Assembly (NCBI RefSeq): GCF_008757455.1
Contig: NZ_VCMV01000024.1
Location: 1 to 40,771, forward strand
Source: Microvirga brassicacearum
GTDB lineage: Bacteria; Pseudomonadota; Alphaproteobacteria; Rhizobiales; Beijerinckiaceae
DNA length: 40,771 bases
Direction of reading: 5' to 3'
The notes beneath the pieces were generated by a model that saw only the letters and a program-made list of their open reading frames with translations, searched no databases and had not been told where the DNA came from. This document shows, piece after piece, positions 18,344 to 28,796 of this stretch (the stretch's first letter is position 1; each line of letters begins with the position of its first letter). Both the position numbers and the translations under genes were made by a program.

Positions 18344-19645
18344 ATGAGTGCGAGCGAAGCCACCAGCCACATGTCCAACAGCTTTTTCTCGGCGAGCCTT
18401 GCCGACAGCGATCCGGAAATCGCCCGCGCCATCGAGCTGGAGCTCGGCCGCCAGCGCGACGAGATCGAGCTGATTGCGTCCGAGAACATCGTCTCGAAGG
18501 CGGTGCTGGAGGCGCAGGGCTCGGTGATGACGAACAAATACGCGGAGGGCTATCCGCGCCGGCGCTATTACGGCGGCTGCCAGTTCGTCGACATCGCCGA
18601 GGAGCTCGCCATCGAGCGCGCCTGCCGCCTGTTCGACTGCCGTTACGCCAACGTGCAGCCGAATTCCGGCAGCCAGGCCAACCAGGCGGTGTTCATGGCG
18701 CTGATGAAGCCCGGCGATACCTTCATGGGTCTCGATCTCGCCTGCGGCGGCCATCTCACCCACGGCTCGCCCGTCAACATGTCGGGCAAGTGGTTCAATG
18801 TGGTGAGCTACAAGGTGCGCGAGGACGACCAGACGATCGACATGGACGAAGTCGCCCGCCTAGCCCGCGAGCACAAGCCGAAGGTGATCGTGGCCGGCGG
18901 CTCGGCATATTCGCGGTTCTGGGATTTCGCCCGCTTCCGCGAGATCGCCGATGATATCGGCGCGTTCTTCATGGTCGATATCGCGCATTTCGCCGGTCTT
19001 GTGGCCGGTGGCGCGCATCCGTCGCCGTTCCCGCATGCGCATGTGGTGACCACGACCACGCACAAGACTCTGCGCGGCCCTCGCGGCGGTATGATCATGA
19101 CCAATGACGAGGACATCGCCAAGAAGGTCAATTCGGCGATCTTCCCGGGCCTGCAGGGCGGACCGCTGATGCATGTCATCGCCGCCAAGGCGGTGGCTTT
19201 CAACGAGGCTTTGCGGCCCGACTTCAAGGTCTATGCCCGCGCCGTGGTCGAAAACGCCAAGGCCTTGGCCGACACTATGCTGTCGAACGGCTACGCGATC
19301 GTCGCCGGCGGCACCGACAACCACCTGATGCTGGTGGATCTGCGCCCGAAGAAGCTGACCGGCAAGGCGGCGGAAGCCGCGCTCGGGCGCGCCCACATCA
19401 CCTGCAACAAGAACGGCGTGCCGTTCGACCCCGAGAAGCCGATGGTGACCTCGGGCATCCGCCTCGGAACGCCTGCCGCCACATCGCGCGGCTTCGGCGT
19501 CGCGGAGTTCAAGACGGTGGGCGATCTCATCGTCGAGACGCTCGACGGACTTGCCAAGAACGGCGCGGAAGACAATGGTGCTGTTGAAGAATCCGTCAAG
19601 AAGAGGGCGCACGAATTGACCCGTCGCTTTCCCATTTACGCCTGA
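18344..19645 (+). CDS. glyA: Serine hydroxymethyltransferase
   Basis: GlyA interconverts serine and glycine with tetrahydrofolate, supplying one-carbon units. The 433-residue product has the PLP lysine Lys241 in [14 protein letters not shown], the N-terminal [20 protein letters not shown] block and the [17 protein letters not shown] motif. The ATG at 18344 has a GAGGG site at normal spacing. A perfect hairpin (TCTCCC/GGGAGA, 18305-18320) lies in the leader; I cannot match it to a known riboswitch. The gene opens the conserved glyA-nrdR-ribD-ribE-ribH-nusB run, 15 bases before nrdR. Confidence 0.97.
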   Translation: MSASEATSHMSNSFFSASLADSDPEIARAIELELGRQRDEIELIASENIVSKAVLEAQGSVMTNKYAEGYPRRRYYGGCQFVDIAEELAIERACRLFDCRYANVQPNSGSQANQAVFMALMKPGDTFMGLDLACGGHLTHGSPVNMSGKWFNVVSYKVREDDQTIDMDEVARLAREHKPKVIVAGGSAYSRFWDFARFREIADDIGAFFMVDIAHFAGLVAGGAHPSPFPHAHVVTTTTHKTLRGPRGGMIMTNDEDIAKKVNSAIFPGLQGGPLMHVIAAKAVAFNEALRPDFKVYARAVVENAKALADTMLSNGYAIVAGGTDNHLMLVDLRPKKLTGKAAEAALGRAHITCNKNGVPFDPEKPMVTSGIRLGTPAATSRGFGVAEFKTVGDLIVETLDGLAKNGAEDNGAVEESVKKRAHELTRRFPIYA

Positions 19646-19660
19646 GGTCGATAGCCGCTC

Positions 19661-20167
19661 ATGCGTTGTCCCTATTGCGGGAGCCTCGACACCCAGGTGA
19701 AGGATTCCCGGCCGACGGATGATTCCTCCGCCATCCGCCGCCGCCGCATCTGTCCCGATTGCGGCGGCCGGTTCACCACCTTCGAGCGCGTGCAGCTTCG
19801 TGAATTGTTCGTGCTCAAGCGGTCCGGTCGACGGGTACCCTTCGATCGCGACAAGCTCGAGCAGTCGGTTGCCGTTGCGTTGAGGAAGCGCACGGTCGAT
19901 CCCGAGCGTGTGGAGCGGATGATCAACGGCATTGTGCGCCAGCTCGAAAGCATGGGCGATGGAGAAGTCCGCAGCGACACGGTGGGCGAACTCGTCATGG
20001 AGGGCCTGAAAGGTCTCGACGACGTGGCCTATGTGCGGTTCGCCTCGGTCTACAAGAACTTCCGGGAAGCCAAGGATTTCGAGGAGATTCTGGTGCGCCT
20101 CGCCAGCGAGGATCCAGACGATGACGAGTCCGACGACGGGCCGCGCAATGCCCGCTCCCCCGAATGA
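19661..20167 (+). CDS. nrdR: Transcriptional repressor NrdR
   Basis: NrdR represses ribonucleotide reductase genes in response to dATP/ATP. The 168-residue product has the zinc ribbon with cysteines 3, 6, 31 and 34 (MRCPYCGS and [12 protein letters not shown]), then the ATP-cone domain at about 49-139 ([20 protein letters not shown] and [11 protein letters not shown]). The C-terminal tail is acidic and longer than in most homologues ([11 protein letters not shown]). Its stop overlaps the ribD start by four bases (ATGA), implying coupled translation. No nrd genes are in the window, so its targets must be elsewhere. Confidence 0.96.
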   Translation: MRCPYCGSLDTQVKDSRPTDDSSAIRRRRICPDCGGRFTTFERVQLRELFVLKRSGRRVPFDRDKLEQSVAVALRKRTVDPERVERMINGIVRQLESMGDGEVRSDTVGELVMEGLKGLDDVAYVRFASVYKNFREAKDFEEILVRLASEDPDDDESDDGPRNARSPE

Positions 20168-21294
20168 ACCCTGATCGGACAACGGCGGCGCGGGATGAGC
20201 GCTTCATGCGTCTCGCCCTGACCCTCGGGGCCCGTCATCTCGGCCTCACCTGGCCGAACCCGTCGGTTGGTGCCGTGATGGTGGAGGAGCGCGGTGATAG
20301 CCCGCTGATCCTCGCGCAAGGGTTTACCCAGGCCGGAGGCAGGCCCCATGCGGAGCGGATGGCGCTCGATTCGGCGGGCGAACGGGCGCGCGGTGCGACC
20401 CTCTATGTGACCCTGGAGCCCTGTTCGGCGCGCAGCCGCACCAATGACGGCGCGTCCTGCACCGATCGGATCATTGCGGCGGGCGTCAAACGGCTCGTCA
20501 TCGGGGCCGAGGATCCGAGCCCTTTCGCGCACGGGAAGGGCTTCGCGCGTCTTGAGGCAGCCGGCGTTACCATCAGTTCGGGCATGCTCGAGGCCGAGGC
20601 GCGGCGGCTTCATCGCGGCCACATCATGCGCGTGAAGGCAGGGCGGCCGGAGGTGACGGTCAAGCTCGCGCGGACCACGGAAGGCTTTGCGGGCCGGCGG
20701 CACGGGGCACGCCTGATGATTACCGGCGAGATCGCCAACGCGCGTGTTCATCTGATGCGGGCGCATGCGGACGCCGTCGTGGTCGGTGTGGGCACGGTTC
20801 TCGCCGACGATCCGTCGTTGACCGTGCGATTGCCCGGTCTTGAGGATCGTTCGCCCGTTCGCGTGGTGATCGACAGCCAGCTTCGGACCCCGCCAAACGC
20901 CCGGATCATTGCGACCGCCCGCCAAATCCCCACCTGGCTGATTGCGACGGTTGCGGCGCCTGTCGAGAGGGAGCGGGCGCTGGTTGGCGCCGGCGTGGAG
21001 GTTTTGCGCGTCGATGCCGATGAGGCGGGCCGCGTCATCCTGCCGGACGCCCTGCAATTGCTCGGCGCACGCGGCCTCACCCGGGTCTTCTGCGAAGGCG
21101 GGCCGGCCTTGGCTGAAAGTCTGGCATGCGCGGATCTCGTGGACGAACTCGTTCTCGTCACCGGCCGCTCCGCGAGAGGCGAAGGCGATATTCCGGCGCT
21201 TGGCCCCACGCTTCAGGAAAGAATGGACGAAATGCGTCCGATGGGCGAAGAGCAGCTTGCTTCGGACCTCTTCATGTTTTGGGAGAAAGCCTAG
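20164..21294 (+). CDS. ribD: Bifunctional pyrimidine deaminase/reductase RibD
   Basis: RibD carries out the second and third steps from GTP to riboflavin: deamination of the pyrimidine ring, then reduction of the ribosyl side chain. The 376-residue product has an N-terminal deaminase domain ([10 protein letters not shown], zinc ligands His62 in PHAERMA and Cys87 and Cys99 in [15 protein letters not shown], catalytic Glu64) and a C-terminal reductase domain from about 155 ([11 protein letters not shown], then [20 protein letters not shown]). The spacing between the zinc cysteines is a little longer than in E. coli RibD. It overlaps nrdR by four bases and is followed directly by ribE. Confidence 0.96.
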   Translation: MNPDRTTAARDERFMRLALTLGARHLGLTWPNPSVGAVMVEERGDSPLILAQGFTQAGGRPHAERMALDSAGERARGATLYVTLEPCSARSRTNDGASCTDRIIAAGVKRLVIGAEDPSPFAHGKGFARLEAAGVTISSGMLEAEARRLHRGHIMRVKAGRPEVTVKLARTTEGFAGRRHGARLMITGEIANARVHLMRAHADAVVVGVGTVLADDPSLTVRLPGLEDRSPVRVVIDSQLRTPPNARIIATARQIPTWLIATVAAPVERERALVGAGVEVLRVDADEAGRVILPDALQLLGARGLTRVFCEGGPALAESLACADLVDELVLVTGRSARGEGDIPALGPTLQERMDEMRPMGEEQLASDLFMFWEKA

Positions 21295-21927
21295 ATGTTC
21301 ACAGGCATCGTGACCGATGTCGGCCGCGTCAGCGCGGTGTCGGATGGAGAATCCCTCCGCCGCATGCGGATCGAGTCGATCTTCGATCCGGCAACGATCG
21401 CGCTGGGCGCCTCGATCGCCTGTGGCGGGCCGTGCCTGACCGTCGTGGCGGTCGAACCGCACGGAAATGGCTGCTGGTTCGAGGTCGATGCGGCGGCTGA
21501 AACTCTCGATCGCACCACGGTTCGCGACTGGCAGGTCGGGACGCGCATCAACCTGGAGCGTTCGCTCAAGATCGGCGATGAACTCGGCGGCCATATCGTC
21601 ACGGGCCACGTCGACGGCGTTGCGACGATCATCGCCCGCGAGGCAATCACGGCCGGCGATGATCCGTGGGGCGCAACGGCGCGATTCGACATCAAGGTGC
21701 CGCCGCAACTGGCGAAGTTCATTGCCGAAAAGGGCTCGGTCTGCCTCGACGGAACGTCGCTGACGGTCAACACCGTCGATGACGATGTCTTTTCCGTCCT
21801 GATCATTCCCCACACCCTCGCGGTAACGACCTGGGGCGAACGACAGGCCGGCGACAAACTGAATCTCGAGGTCGATATGATGGCGCGCTATGCCGCGCGG
21901 CTTGCGGATGCACGCGGCGCGGGGTAG
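21295..21927 (+). CDS. ribE: Riboflavin synthase alpha subunit
   Basis: This enzyme dismutates 6,7-dimethyl-8-ribityllumazine to riboflavin. The 210-residue product shows the two tandem lumazine-binding domains of the family. The first starts [12 protein letters not shown] and contains [12 protein letters not shown]; the second starts about residue 98 with [13 protein letters not shown] and contains [14 protein letters not shown]. The ATG at 21295 directly follows the ribD stop, with GGGAG about nine bases upstream, so the pair is one transcript. The same gene is called ribC in some organisms. A 140-base gap follows before ribH. Confidence 0.95.
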   Translation: MFTGIVTDVGRVSAVSDGESLRRMRIESIFDPATIALGASIACGGPCLTVVAVEPHGNGCWFEVDAAAETLDRTTVRDWQVGTRINLERSLKIGDELGGHIVTGHVDGVATIIAREAITAGDDPWGATARFDIKVPPQLAKFIAEKGSVCLDGTSLTVNTVDDDVFSVLIIPHTLAVTTWGERQAGDKLNLEVDMMARYAARLADARGAG

Positions 21928-22070
21928 GGAGGCGGAATAATCCTTATCACCGCACGGCCTCTCCTGAGGAGGACCTCTGGTCCATCCCGAACGAAGGGCG
22001 TCTTCAAAGTGCATGGGCGATCCTGCGGCTCTCCCCAGGATGCCGCCCTGGCAACAAACCGGTAGTCTTG

Positions 22071-22559
22071 ATGGTCGCCACCCACGCCAAAGTCGCAGCG
22101 CGCCCGCCCGTCCCGGGGGCGCGCATCCTGATCGTCGAGGCGCGTTTCTACGATGACATCGCCGATGAATTGTTGCGCGGAGCGCGGGCGGCTGCCGATG
22201 CCGCCCAGGCAAAAGTCGATGTGCTGACGGTGGACGGCGCCCTCGAAATTCCATCCACCATCGCCATCGTGCTCGAAGCCGCCGAACGGCTTGGCAAACC
22301 CTATGACGCGGTCGTGGCTCTCGGTTGCGTCATTCGCGGCGAGACAGGGCATTACGACATCGTCGCGGGCGAAAGTTCGCGCGCGCTCATGGATCTTTCG
22401 GTGGCAAAGCGCATTCCGCTCGCCAACGGCATCCTGACGGTCGAGAATGACGAGCAGGCTTGGGCCCGTGCGCGGGTCAGCGATATGAACAAGGGAGGCG
22501 GGGCCGTTGAGGCGGCTCTTGCGGTCCTCCGCATCCAACGAAACGTCCGGGAGCTCTGA
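22071..22559 (+). CDS. ribH: 6,7-dimethyl-8-ribityllumazine synthase
   Basis: Lumazine synthase condenses the RibD product (after dephosphorylation) with a four-carbon unit. The 162-residue protein has [14 protein letters not shown], the [22 protein letters not shown] active-site block and [13 protein letters not shown]. The ATG at 22071 has only a weak ribosome site. The 140 bases upstream were checked for an FMN riboswitch and lack the conserved RFN core; they contain only a small CCTC/GAGG hairpin near 21960. The gene is separated from nusB by two bases. Confidence 0.94.
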   Translation: MVATHAKVAARPPVPGARILIVEARFYDDIADELLRGARAAADAAQAKVDVLTVDGALEIPSTIAIVLEAAERLGKPYDAVVALGCVIRGETGHYDIVAGESSRALMDLSVAKRIPLANGILTVENDEQAWARARVSDMNKGGGAVEAALAVLRIQRNVREL

Positions 22560-22561
22560 TC

Positions 22562-23044
22562 ATGGCGAAACCGGCAGAACGTTCCGCGGCACGCCTAGCC
22601 GCCGTGCAGGCGCTCTATCAGATGGATGTGTCGGGAACCGGCGTCACCGACGCCCTTGCCGAATTCGAGGCGCATTGGCTCGGCCGCGAAGTCGAAGGCA
22701 TCAAGTTCCAACCATCCGACACCGCCTTCTTCCGCAACATCCTCGAAGGCGTGGTGAAGGATCAGCGCGCGATCGACGTGAAGATCGACGCGGCCCTTGC
22801 CGAGGGCTGGCCGCTGGCGCGGATCGAAGCGGTGTTGCGGGCGATCCTGCGCGCGGGCGGCTTCGAGCTGATGTTCCGCAAGGATGTGCCGGCCCGCGTG
22901 GTCATTTCCGAATATGTGGACGTCACGCATGGCTTCTACGATCAGGATGAGCCCGGCCTTGTGAACGCGGTTCTCGACACGCTCGCCCGGGACGTCCGTG
23001 CCGGAGAGCTCGAGAAGAAGTCGGCCGGGCAGGCGAAGCGGTGA
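22562..23044 (+). CDS. nusB: Transcription antitermination factor NusB
   Basis: NusB binds boxA RNA with NusE (S10) in rRNA antitermination. The 160-residue all-helical product has the family features: RSAARLAAVQALYQMDVSG at the start, TAFFRNILEGVVKDQRAID in the middle, and the C-terminal VVISEYVDVTHGFYDQDEPGLVNAVLD core. It follows ribH by two bases, so the riboflavin genes and nusB probably form one transcript, a common arrangement in alphaproteobacteria. The tail (AGELEKKSAGQAKR) is charged and likely disordered. Confidence 0.95.
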   Translation: MAKPAERSAARLAAVQALYQMDVSGTGVTDALAEFEAHWLGREVEGIKFQPSDTAFFRNILEGVVKDQRAIDVKIDAALAEGWPLARIEAVLRAILRAGGFELMFRKDVPARVVISEYVDVTHGFYDQDEPGLVNAVLDTLARDVRAGELEKKSAGQAKR

Positions 23045-23085
23045 GACCGTTTCGGTTTCTTTTCATCGTCATCTAGGATCCGCGG

Positions 23086-24066
23086 ATGACGCGTCCGTCC
23101 GAGGATGACCTGATCGCACGTTACTTCGCGCCGCTCGCCGGCGAAGCCGGTCTCGGCCTGCGGGACGACGCCGCGTGTCTGTCTCCAAAACCCGCTCATG
23201 ATGTGGTGGTGACCACCGACGCGCTGGTGGAATCGGTTCACTTCCTGCCCGGAGACCGGCCGGCGTCGATTGCGCGCAAGGCCCTCGGCGTGAATGTCTC
23301 GGACCTTGCCGCCAAGGGCGCCGATCCGACCGGATTTGTCCTGAGCCTCGCGCTGCCTGACGATTGGACCGAGGATTGGCTCGCCGATTTCGTGCGCGGA
23401 CTTGCTGAGGCAGCCGCCGATTTTTCCTGCCCGCTCCTCGGCGGCGACACGGTGAAGACGCACGGTCCGCTGACGCTTTCGGTGACCGCCCTCGGCGAGG
23501 TGCCGGCGGGGCGCATGGTGCGCCGCACCACGGCCCGCATCGGCGATGCGATCTGCGTCACGGGGACGATCGGCGACTCGGCCCTCGGGCTGGCGCTGCG
23601 GCTTTCTCCCGATTGGGCCGATGATTTGACGCCAGTCGAGCGCCGCCACCTTGCGGATCGTTACCTGCACCCGCAGCCGCGCCATCGTCTGGCTGAGGCG
23701 TTGCGAAGCCATGCGACGGCCGCGATGGACGTCTCGGATGGGCTCGCGGGCGATCTCGCCAAACTGATGCGCGCGAGCGGCGCCTCTGCCGTCGTGGAAC
23801 TGGCGCAGCTTCCGCTCTCTGCCGCGGCGCGAAAGGCCGTGGACCTGCGGCCGGCCTTGCTCGACACGGTCGTGACAGGCGGCGACGACTACGAGATTCT
23901 TTGCACGGTTTCGCCAAGCCGTCTCGACAGCTTGCGAAAAGAGGCCGATAGCATCGGCATTCCCATCGCCGTCATCGGACAGGTCGTCTCAGGCGACGAT
24001 CTGCCGGCCTTCAGGCTGGGTGAATCCGAGAGACGCTTCCATGACGGTTCATACGCGCATTTCTGA
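23086..24066 (+). CDS. thiL: Thiamine-monophosphate kinase
   Basis: ThiL phosphorylates thiamine phosphate to thiamine pyrophosphate, the active cofactor. The 326-residue product belongs to the PurM/AIR synthase fold: LRDDAACLSP, TTDALVESVHF, RKALGVNVSDLAAKGADP, and LLGGDTVKTHGPLTLSVTALGEV supply the Mg-ATP and thiamine phosphate ligands, and MDVSDGLAGDL with TGGDDYEIL completes the site. It starts at the ATG at 23086 with AGGA upstream, 41 bases after nusB. Its last 26 bases overlap the likely start of the MFS gene. Confidence 0.96.
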   Translation: MTRPSEDDLIARYFAPLAGEAGLGLRDDAACLSPKPAHDVVVTTDALVESVHFLPGDRPASIARKALGVNVSDLAAKGADPTGFVLSLALPDDWTEDWLADFVRGLAEAAADFSCPLLGGDTVKTHGPLTLSVTALGEVPAGRMVRRTTARIGDAICVTGTIGDSALGLALRLSPDWADDLTPVERRHLADRYLHPQPRHRLAEALRSHATAAMDVSDGLAGDLAKLMRASGASAVVELAQLPLSAAARKAVDLRPALLDTVVTGGDDYEILCTVSPSRLDSLRKEADSIGIPIAVIGQVVSGDDLPAFRLGESERRFHDGSYAHF

Positions 24067-25270
24067 CGGATCGACGCAAATGCATGCCGGCGACACGCTC
24101 GCCAAGCGCAATGCACTGGTGCTGGCCGTCGCGCAGGCGCTCGGAGGCGCGAACCCGGCCATTGTGGTCTCCCTCGGCGGGATGGTCGGCCAGATGCTGG
24201 CCGAGAACAAGCAATTCGCCACCGTACCGGTCAGCCTGAGCCATCTGGGGCTGGCGCTCGGCACGATACCGGCCGCCATGCTCATGAAGCGGGCAGGGCG
24301 GCGGACCGGGTATGTGATGGGCGGGAGCATTGGTGTCCTGGCCGGGTGCATGGCGGCGTTCGGCATCGCCTCCACGAGCTTTCTCATCTTCTGCCTCGGG
24401 ACCTTCATCGCTGGCTTTTACTCGTCCTTCGTCCAGAGCTACCGCTTTGCCGCAACCGATACCGCTTCGGACGGTTTTCGCCCGCGCGCCATCGCCTGGG
24501 TGATGAGCGGCGGGATCGCCGCGGGCATTGTCGGACCCCAGACCGTCATCTGGACACAGGACCTGATCGACAACGTGCCGTTTGCCGGCGCCTTTCTGGG
24601 GCAGGCGGCGCTGGCGCTGGTGGCGATCGTCGTGGTGGCTTTCCTGCGCGCCCCTCCGGTCGTGGCGAAATCGACGGTTGGCGGAGGGAGGCCTCTGCGC
24701 GAGATCGTCTCGCAACCACGCTTCATCGTTGCGGTGGTGGCGGGCCTCGTTTCCTACGCTCTCATGAGCTTCATGATGACCGCCGCGCCGCTTGCGATGA
24801 TCGGCTGCGGGCTGCCGGTCGGCGCCGCCGCTCTCGGCATCCAGTGGCATATCCTGGCGATGTTCGTCCCGAGCTTCTTCACCGGCCGGCTGATCGTCCG
24901 GTTCGGAAAGGAGCGCGTGACGGCGACTGGCCTGATCCTGATCGCGCTGGCGGCCGTCGTGGGGTTGTCCGGCCTCACAGTCTGGCATTTCTGGACCGTC
25001 CTGGTGCTGCTGGGCCTTGGCTGGAATCTCGGCTTCATCGGCGCAACCGCCCTCGTCACCGATTGCTACAGGCCGGAGGAGCGCGCGAAAGTGCAGGCTG
25101 CCAATGATTTTCTGGTCTTCGGCGCGACCGCAACGGCGTCCTTCGGTTCCGGCACTCTCCTCAATGCGAGCGGCTGGGATCTGGTGAACTGGCTGGTCTT
25201 CCCGCCCATCATGATCGCCCTGGCGCTGCTGTTCTGGCAGAATCGCGGGAAAATCGTCGTCCCAGCGTAA
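24041..25270 (+). CDS. MFS transporter
   Basis: The 409-residue protein has about 12 membrane helices in two halves joined by a cytoplasmic loop near residues 195-215. The MFS signature between helices 2 and 3 is present in worn form (MLMKRAGRRTGYVMGG), and a similar FTGRLIVRFGKER follows in the second half. It resembles uncharacterised alphaproteobacterial MFS proteins; the substrate cannot be told. I take the ATG at 24041, overlapping thiL by 26 bases; a GTG at 24020 and an ATG at 24080 are also in frame. Overlap with thiL suggests co-transcription, but a thiamine role is only a guess. Confidence 0.85.
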   Translation: MTVHTRISDGSTQMHAGDTLAKRNALVLAVAQALGGANPAIVVSLGGMVGQMLAENKQFATVPVSLSHLGLALGTIPAAMLMKRAGRRTGYVMGGSIGVLAGCMAAFGIASTSFLIFCLGTFIAGFYSSFVQSYRFAATDTASDGFRPRAIAWVMSGGIAAGIVGPQTVIWTQDLIDNVPFAGAFLGQAALALVAIVVVAFLRAPPVVAKSTVGGGRPLREIVSQPRFIVAVVAGLVSYALMSFMMTAAPLAMIGCGLPVGAAALGIQWHILAMFVPSFFTGRLIVRFGKERVTATGLILIALAAVVGLSGLTVWHFWTVLVLLGLGWNLGFIGATALVTDCYRPEERAKVQAANDFLVFGATATASFGSGTLLNASGWDLVNWLVFPPIMIALALLFWQNRGKIVVPA

Positions 25271-25416
25271 AGTCTTCCTGTGATTCATGCGGAAGTCGCG
25301 TTGCGGCCTGCCTTAATTTTTGGCAGCGTTCCTACACTTCGCTGGGGGTAGGGCGACTCGCGGCCTGATCGGGCTGCGAAGTCTGGATTCTGCCTTCCCA
25401 TAACAAGGACGGCATT

Positions 25417-27540
25417 ATGGCACTTACCCTCATTATCCTGGGCGGGCTCTTGTCCATCGTCTATGGCCTCTGGGCCATCAACGATGTGATGAAGCGCGAC
25501 GCAGGCTCTCAGCGCATGCAGGAAATCGCAGCCGCGATCGCCGAAGGTGCGAAGGCCTATCTCCGGCGGCAATACACGACGATCGCGATCGTCGGCGTTG
25601 TTCTGTTCGTCATCATCGCGTGGCTGCTCGGCATTCGCGTCGCCATCGGCTTCGCCATCGGCGCCATCCTGTCCGGAGCCGCCGGCTTCATCGGGATGAA
25701 CGTTTCGGTGCGCGCCAATGTGCGCACCGCACAGGCCGCCACCCAATCCTTGAGCGGCGGTCTCGACGTTGCGTTCAAATCCGGTGCGGTGACGGGCATG
25801 CTCGTGGCCGGTCTCGCACTCCTCGGCGTCGCGCTCTATTTCGGCTATCTGACCCGGATCGAGGGTCTGCCCGGTTCGAGCCGCGTGGTCATCGACAGCC
25901 TGGTGGCTCTTGGTTTCGGCGCTTCGCTGATCTCCATCTTCGCCCGTCTCGGCGGCGGCATCTTCACCAAGGGCGCTGACGTGGGCGGCGATCTGGTCGG
26001 CAAGGTCGAGGCCGGAATTCCGGAGGACGACCCGCGCAACCCGGCAACCATCGCCGATAACGTGGGCGACAATGTCGGCGACTGCGCCGGCATGGCGGCC
26101 GACCTGTTCGAGACCTATGCGGTCACCGTGGTGGCCACGATGGTCCTGGCAGCGATCTTCTTCGCCGGCCAGCCGATCCTCGACACCATGCTACTCTATC
26201 CCCTCGGGATCGGCGCCGCCTGCATCGTCACCTCGATCATCGGCACTTTCTTCGTCAAGCTCGGCCAGAACGGGTCGATCATGGGTGCGCTCTACAAGGG
26301 CCTGATCGCCACCGGCATGCTGTCGGTCGGCGCCATCGCGCTTGTCACCTGGGCGATGATCGGCCTCGGACCTGTCGCGGGGGCTGCCTTCACGGGCATG
26401 AACCTGTTCTGGTGCGCGGTCATCGGTCTTGCCGTCACGGCCTTCATCGTCGTGATCACCGAGTACTATACGGGTGTGGGCTTCCGCCCCGTCCGCTCCA
26501 TCGCCCAGGCGTCGGTGACCGGCCACGGCACCAACGTGATCCAGGGCCTTGCGGTCTCGCTTGAATCGACGGCGCTCCCGGCCATCGTCATCATCGCGGG
26601 CATCATCGCATCCTACACGCTGGCGGGCCTCTTCGGCATCGCCATCGCGGTCACGGCCATGCTGGCGATTGCCGGCCTGATCGTGGCGCTCGATGCCTTC
26701 GGTCCGGTCACCGACAATGCCGGCGGCATCGCCGAGATGGCAGGCCTGCCGAAGGAAGTCCGCAAATCGACGGATGCTCTCGATGCGGTCGGCAACACCA
26801 CCAAGGCCGTCACCAAGGGCTATGCGATCGGCTCGGCCGGCCTCGGCGCCCTGGTGCTGTTTGCCGCCTACACCTCCGACCTCGCCCACTTCACCCAGAA
26901 CGCGGCTCAGTTCCCTTACTTCCAGGGTGTTCAGCCGGACTTCTCGCTCACCAATCCTTACGTGGTGGTCGGCCTGCTCTTCGGCGGTCTGATCCCGTTC
27001 CTCTTCGGCGGTATCGCCATGACGGCGGTGGGACGGGCAGCCGGCGCGGTGGTCGAGGAAGTGCGTCGGCAGTTCCGCGAAAAGCCGGGCATCATGGCCG
27101 GCACCGAGCGCCCTGATTACGGCCGGGCGGTCGATATGCTCACCAAGGCCGCCATCAAGGAGATGATCATCCCGTCGCTCCTGCCGGTGCTGGCGCCGAT
27201 CGTCACCTACTTCGTAGTCCTGTCGATCGCCGGCAAATCGCAGGCCTTCTCGGCTCTCGGCGCCATGCTTCTCGGCGTGATCGTCACCGGCCTCTTCGTC
27301 GCCATCTCGATGACCTCGGGCGGTGGCGCCTGGGACAACGCGAAGAAGTCCTTCGAGGACGGCTTCACGGATTCGGCCGGCGTCGTCCACCAGAAGGGAT
27401 CAGAGGCTCACAAGGCCTCCGTAACCGGCGACACCGTCGGCGATCCCTACAAGGACACGGCGGGCCCCGCTGTGAACCCGGCGATCAAGATCACCAACAT
27501 CATCGCCCTGCTGCTCCTGGCGATCCTCGCCCACTCATAG
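25417..27540 (+). CDS. hppA: K(+)-insensitive membrane-bound proton-translocating pyrophosphatase
   Basis: This integral membrane enzyme couples pyrophosphate hydrolysis to proton pumping. The 707-residue product has about 16 membrane helices and the catalytic loop [20 protein letters not shown] at about 179-198, followed by the aspartates of [20 protein letters not shown]. The K+ determinant is visible: Lys463 and Thr466 in [12 protein letters not shown] replace the Ala/Gly pair of K+-dependent enzymes, so this is the K+-independent proton pump. The ATG at 25417 has AAGGA upstream. The gene has a 146-base leader and ends at a strong terminator, so it is probably a separate unit from thiL and the MFS gene. 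Confidence 0.97.
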   Translation: MALTLIILGGLLSIVYGLWAINDVMKRDAGSQRMQEIAAAIAEGAKAYLRRQYTTIAIVGVVLFVIIAWLLGIRVAIGFAIGAILSGAAGFIGMNVSVRANVRTAQAATQSLSGGLDVAFKSGAVTGMLVAGLALLGVALYFGYLTRIEGLPGSSRVVIDSLVALGFGASLISIFARLGGGIFTKGADVGGDLVGKVEAGIPEDDPRNPATIADNVGDNVGDCAGMAADLFETYAVTVVATMVLAAIFFAGQPILDTMLLYPLGIGAACIVTSIIGTFFVKLGQNGSIMGALYKGLIATGMLSVGAIALVTWAMIGLGPVAGAAFTGMNLFWCAVIGLAVTAFIVVITEYYTGVGFRPVRSIAQASVTGHGTNVIQGLAVSLESTALPAIVIIAGIIASYTLAGLFGIAIAVTAMLAIAGLIVALDAFGPVTDNAGGIAEMAGLPKEVRKSTDALDAVGNTTKAVTKGYAIGSAGLGALVLFAAYTSDLAHFTQNAAQFPYFQGVQPDFSLTNPYVVVGLLFGGLIPFLFGGIAMTAVGRAAGAVVEEVRRQFREKPGIMAGTERPDYGRAVDMLTKAAIKEMIIPSLLPVLAPIVTYFVVLSIAGKSQAFSALGAMLLGVIVTGLFVAISMTSGGGAWDNAKKSFEDGFTDSAGVVHQKGSEAHKASVTGDTVGDPYKDTAGPAVNPAIKITNIIALLLLAILAHS

Positions 27541-27562
27541 AGGCAAGCGAAAACTCGAAAAC

Positions 27563-27593
27563 AAAACCCCGCGGTTCGCGCCGCGGGGTTTTT
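27563..27593. terminator. Bidirectional rho-independent terminator between hppA and bamE
   Basis: Eight-base arms CCCCGCGG (27567-27574) and CCGCGGGG (27581-27588) enclose a six-base loop and are followed by five T on the plus strand and preceded by A residues that serve the minus strand. It lies 23 bases after hppA and 85 bases after the end of bamE. Confidence 0.92.
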
Positions 27594-27677
27594 GTCGTTT
27601 TGGGCAGTCGCCGCGTCTGGCTGGCGGCAAAAAAATGGCCGGGAACCTGCCCGGCCAGGAACGGCGTCGTGGAGGGA

Positions 27678-28133
27678 CTACGCCCCGAACGGATTGAAGC
27701 TGCTGGCGCCCCTGAAGAGTTGGCCGATGAAGCTCGATTCCTGCCCGCCCGAGGGGGTGGTGCGGCTGATGAAGTCGAACACCTTGCCGTCCTGGATTCC
27801 ATAGAGCGCGACGCGCTCGACTCTCAGATTGTTGTCGAAGTAAACCGCCGTAACCCTCTGATCGATAACGGATTCCGGCATGAATTGGAAGCGCCTGCTC
27901 GACTTCTGGCTGATATAATACCAGCTCTTGTTGCCGACCGTCGACACGGTGGAGGGCGTGCCGAGCGTGGTGAGCACCTGTTCGCCGCTCATGCCCTTCT
28001 TGACCTCGCCGATGGCGCGCTCGTCCACGATATAGCCGCGCTGGAATGTCTCGCCGCCCATGCAGCCCGCCACACTCGAGGCAAGAAACGTGGCTGCGGC
28101 CAAGCGTACGAAAAGTGATTTATATCGACGCAT
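27678..28133 (-). CDS. bamE: Outer membrane protein assembly factor BamE (OmlA/SmpA lipoprotein)
   Basis: BamE is a small lipoprotein of the outer-membrane beta-barrel assembly machine. The 151-residue product has a lipoprotein signal (LASSVAGC, lipidated Cys24), then the SmpA/OmlA fold: RGYIVDERAIGEVKKGMSGEQVLTTLGTPS, NKSWYYISQ, and VYFDNNLRVERVALYG. The start is the ATG at 28133; an open frame running to 29330 is antisense to two real genes. It is divergent from the chaperone gene, and the 102 bases between must hold both promoters. Confidence 0.93.
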   Translation of the reverse strand: MRRYKSLFVRLAAATFLASSVAGCMGGETFQRGYIVDERAIGEVKKGMSGEQVLTTLGTPSTVSTVGNKSWYYISQKSSRRFQFMPESVIDQRVTAVYFDNNLRVERVALYGIQDGKVFDFISRTTPSGGQESSFIGQLFRGASSFNPFGA

Positions 28134-28235
28134 CGTATGGTTCTTCCAAGTCTGCGGCGCGGATAAGCTTGCGCCTTCGGATCGGGATGGCGTACCCCGA
28201 GGTTGTGATTTTGACAAGGCAGGAAGGCCAGCCAC

Positions 28236-28769
28236 GTGATCTTCAGTTTGTTCCGAAAGGATCCGCGGCGCGCCACCATCGCGGCGCTGTACCGGCGCAT
28301 CGCCGATGCGTCCCGCAACCCGGGCCTCTACGGCACGCTGGGGATTCCCGACACGGTCGAGGGCCGCTTCGAATCCGTGTCCCTCCACACGATCCTGGTC
28401 CTGCGGGCGCTGCGGGACCTTCCGCCGCCGGCCGATGATGTGGCGAAGGATCTGACGGACGCGTTCTTCCAGGATATCGATGCATCCCTCCGCGAGATGG
28501 GGATCGGCGACACAGTGGTGCCGAAGCGGATGAAAAAGCTCGCCGCCGCCTTTTATGGTCGCGCCCATGCCTATGACGGTCCGCTCGACGCCGTGGACGA
28601 GCCGGCACTGGCGACCGCGCTCGGCCGCAATGCGGTCGGCTCCGATGCACCGGCCCATCCTCTGGCGCGCTACGCGCTCGCGGCCGACCGCAGTCTGAAG
28701 GCGGCAGGCCTTGCGGCTTTGCTGGGCGAGGGCCACGTTTTTCCTGAACCCGACACTTTCGGCGCCTGA
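28236..28769 (+). CDS. Ubiquinol-cytochrome c chaperone family protein
   Basis: The 177-residue product belongs to the UQCC1/Cbp3 family, which helps cytochrome b and bc1 complex assembly in mitochondria; the bacterial role is assumed similar. Recognisable segments are ALYRRIADASRNPGLYGTLGIPDTVEGRFE near the start, LHTILVLRALRD, and DLTDAFFQDIDASLREMGIGDTVVPKRMKKLAAAFYGR. There is no signal peptide or membrane helix. The GTG at 28236 has AGGAAGG upstream. It leads the run chaperone-YceD-plsX-fabH-ihfA, conserved in Hyphomicrobiales. Confidence 0.9.
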   Translation: MIFSLFRKDPRRATIAALYRRIADASRNPGLYGTLGIPDTVEGRFESVSLHTILVLRALRDLPPPADDVAKDLTDAFFQDIDASLREMGIGDTVVPKRMKKLAAAFYGRAHAYDGPLDAVDEPALATALGRNAVGSDAPAHPLARYALAADRSLKAAGLAALLGEGHVFPEPDTFGA

Positions 28770-28796
28770 CGCCGAGCCCATGGGAGCACCACAGCA

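Noticed and set aside
21928..22070. Possible FMN riboswitch before ribH
   Set aside because: The conserved RFN core (AGGG...GGCGGGG...CCCCACCGGCGGT) is absent.
26191..27390. Minus-strand frame of 399 codons opposite hppA
   Set aside because: Shadow of hppA; Asp/Arg/His-rich with no recognisable features.
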